7,187 nt of DNA from a bacterium. Lineage in GTDB: Bacteria > UBA9089 > JASEGY01. Made by a program: the position numbers and the translations under genes. The notes under the pieces were generated by a model. That model ran no database searches and was not told the DNA's origin. It saw only the letters and a list, made by a program, of their open reading frames with translations. The stretch is taken from the NCBI GenBank assembly GCA_030019105.1, contig JASEGY010000119.1, positions 1,665 to 8,851 of the forward strand, in the 5' to 3' direction. Below, piece by piece: positions 6,372 to 7,187 of this stretch. Position 1 is the stretch's first letter. Each line of letters starts with the position of its first letter.

Positions 6372-6414
6372 TATAGCTCTTAAGATAAATATTTTGGGGT
6401 AAGCGAATTCAAGA
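6372..6414 (+). repeat. 43-nt direct repeat, copy 1 (upstream of nrdR)
   Basis: Identical to 7135-7177 over 43 nt, with similarity continuing a further 10 or so bases (CAGGTTATGT here, TAGGCTATAT there). It contains TCTTAAGA and GAATTC palindromes and a TTTTGGGG run. Same orientation as copy 2. It lies 143 bp upstream of the nrdR start codon, just before the cloverleaf-like fold. Function unknown. Confidence 0.85.
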
Positions 6415-6426
6415 CAGGTTATGTAG

Positions 6427-6488
6427 CTTTCGGAGTTAATCCTTTAGGATTTCATTAGTTATGAAAGGCTAAAGCCTAAACTCCAAAG
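6427..6488. repeat. Cloverleaf-like fold of three hairpins in an outer stem
   Basis: An outer stem (CTTT and GGAGTT at 6427-6437, paired with AACTCC and AAAG at 6479-6488, one bulged C) encloses three adjacent small hairpins: 6438-6451 (AATCC/GGATT), 6451-6465 (TTCAT/ATGAA) and 6466-6477 (AGGCT/AGCCT). The regularity is unlikely to be chance. It lacks tRNA arm sizes, the GG of a D-loop and the GTTC of a T-arm, so it is not a tRNA. It could be a structured leader element or a compact dispersed repeat. Confidence 0.6.
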
Positions 6489-6557
6489 GATAACCAACCC
6501 CAAAATCTTTTTCATGAAGTCTATATCTTGAACGGGCAATAGCGAATGGAGGGAAAA

Positions 6558-7010
6558 ATGCGGTGTCCTTTTTGTCAACATGAGAAAGATAAAGTTATCG
6601 ATTCCAGAGAAACACATGATGGAGGGTCTATTCGCCGGCGAAGAGAGTGCTTTGCCTGTGGCAAGCGTTTTACAACTTACGAACGCCTTCATTGTATGGT
6701 TATTAAAAAGAATGGCGAAAGAGAACCTTTTGATCAAGAGAAATTGGCAAGAGGTATCTCAATTGCCTGCAAAAATAGGCCAATAACTCTAAAAGATATC
6801 CATGAAATAACAACCGCGGTCCGGAATAAAGTTCTCAATAATAGCTCTTGCCGGGAGATAAAAACTACCTATCTGGGCGAAACTGTTTTGAGCTGGCTTT
6901 ATCAAATTGATAAAGTAGCTTACCTTAGATTCGCTTCTGTTCATCACGAATTTAAGGATGTAAACCAGTTTGTGGACGCAGTAAAAAGAAACTATTTGCT
7001 GCCGGAGTAA
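6558..7010 (+). CDS. nrdR: Transcriptional repressor NrdR
   Basis: 150 residues, the normal length. NrdR senses ATP and dATP and represses ribonucleotide reductase operons. The zinc ribbon is complete: C3 and C6 (MRCPFC) with C31 and C34 (CFACGKRFTTYER); the VIDSRET and IRRRREC segments are family hallmarks. The rest is an ATP-cone (about 47-137): IKKNGEREPFDQEKLARGI, the helical middle, then VAYLRFASVHHEF. The ATG at 6558 is chosen over the in-frame ATG at 6546 because GGAGGG (6548-6553) lies 4 nt upstream and the family begins exactly at MRCPFC. No partner gene is within view on this strand. Regulation: two NrdR-box-like sites and a promoter lie about 340-400 bp upstream, suggesting autoregulation through a long leader. 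Confidence 0.97.
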   Translation: MRCPFCQHEKDKVIDSRETHDGGSIRRRRECFACGKRFTTYERLHCMVIKKNGEREPFDQEKLARGISIACKNRPITLKDIHEITTAVRNKVLNNSSCREIKTTYLGETVLSWLYQIDKVAYLRFASVHHEFKDVNQFVDAVKRNYLLPE

Positions 7011-7049
7011 AAATTGCTAAAAATTGCAGAGCAACCACTCAGGCATCCA

Positions 7050-7129
7050 GTAATCGGTAACCGGTGATCGGTAATCAGTGATAAACGATTACCACTTTGC
7101 TGCTCATCGATAACCTGATGACCGATTAC
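7050..7129. repeat. GGTAATC-word inverted repeat downstream of nrdR
   Basis: GTAATCGGT (7050-7058) pairs with ACCGATTAC (7121-7129), and inside it GGTAATC (7070-7076) pairs with GATTACC (7087-7093). Degenerate copies of GGTAATC/GGTGATC fill the left half. It follows nrdR by 40 bp and could help end or stabilise its transcript, although no U-tract is present. No gene is seen in 7011-7187. Confidence 0.6.
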
Positions 7130-7134
7130 CTGAG

Positions 7135-7177
7135 TATAGCTCTTAAGATAAATATTTTGGGGTAAGCGAATTCAAGA
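7135..7177 (+). repeat. 43-nt direct repeat, copy 2 (downstream of nrdR)
   Basis: Exact copy of 6372-6414 in the same orientation, 763 bp away, with near-identity continuing toward the window end. Whether the cloverleaf-like fold that follows copy 1 also follows copy 2 cannot be seen, because the window stops 10 bp later. Confidence 0.85.
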
Positions 7178-7187
7178 TAGGCTATAT

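Noticed and set aside
6304..6402. Short plus-strand open frame in the nrdR leader
   Set aside because: It is made mostly of the GTTGTAGG-type repeat and the 43-nt repeat, and has no ribosome site.
6427..6488. Possible tRNA because of the cloverleaf shape
   Set aside because: Stem sizes, missing D-loop GG and T-arm GTTC, and lack of an anticodon arm of the right form rule out a tRNA.
6546..6557. Upstream ATG giving nrdR four extra residues
   Set aside because: The ribosome site GGAGGG overlaps this ATG, and the family starts at MRCPFC, so 6558 is the better start.

Overview
The window looks like a piece of a Gram-negative, probably uncultivated bacterium. kdsA implies a lipopolysaccharide outer membrane, and nrdR is a bacterial regulator. 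The intergenic DNA is unusually rich in short palindromic and quasi-palindromic repeats, a pattern I associate with large repeat-laden genomes of environmental and candidate phyla. I cannot assign a phylum from the sequence alone. There are no rRNA, tRNA or CRISPR features.

Layout: 1-708 is non-coding and packed with repeats, the largest being a nested palindrome whose symmetrical arms span about 152-641. A run of six genes on the minus strand follows. Read in transcription order (right to left) these are: kdsA (5671-4826), a STAND/AAA-like ATPase (4765-3569), a YhcG/DUF1016 PD-(D/E)XK nuclease-family protein (3528-2509), a small antitoxin-like protein (2437-2165) overlapping a PIN-domain toxin (2172-1762), and a lone DppB/OppB-type ABC transporter permease (1638-709). 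Then 5672-6557 is an 886-bp non-coding region. It holds a likely kdsA promoter, a 33-nt palindrome, a MITE-like element with 19-bp terminal inverted repeats, a promoter overlapped by two NrdR-box-like sites, and several other repeats. nrdR (6558-7010) is on the plus strand, and the tail 7011-7187 holds more repeats, including a second copy of a 43-nt sequence found upstream of nrdR.

How the genes fit together: kdsA makes the Kdo-8-phosphate needed for lipopolysaccharide, and it is probably transcribed leftward from a promoter at 5747-5775. The ATPase, YhcG and PIN toxin-antitoxin genes form an accessory block between two housekeeping-type genes. Gaps of 40-71 bp would allow co-transcription, and the block resembles a small defence or stability island. 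The permease has lost, or never had here, its usual partners. nrdR encodes the repressor of ribonucleotide reductase genes; the paired sites at 6159-6205, one lying exactly in the -35/-10 spacer, suggest that it controls itself or something made from the leader.

The coding genes are conventional families. The least explained material is the ATPase-YhcG pairing, the nested palindrome, and the set of differently worded but similarly built inverted repeats in nearly every intergenic gap.
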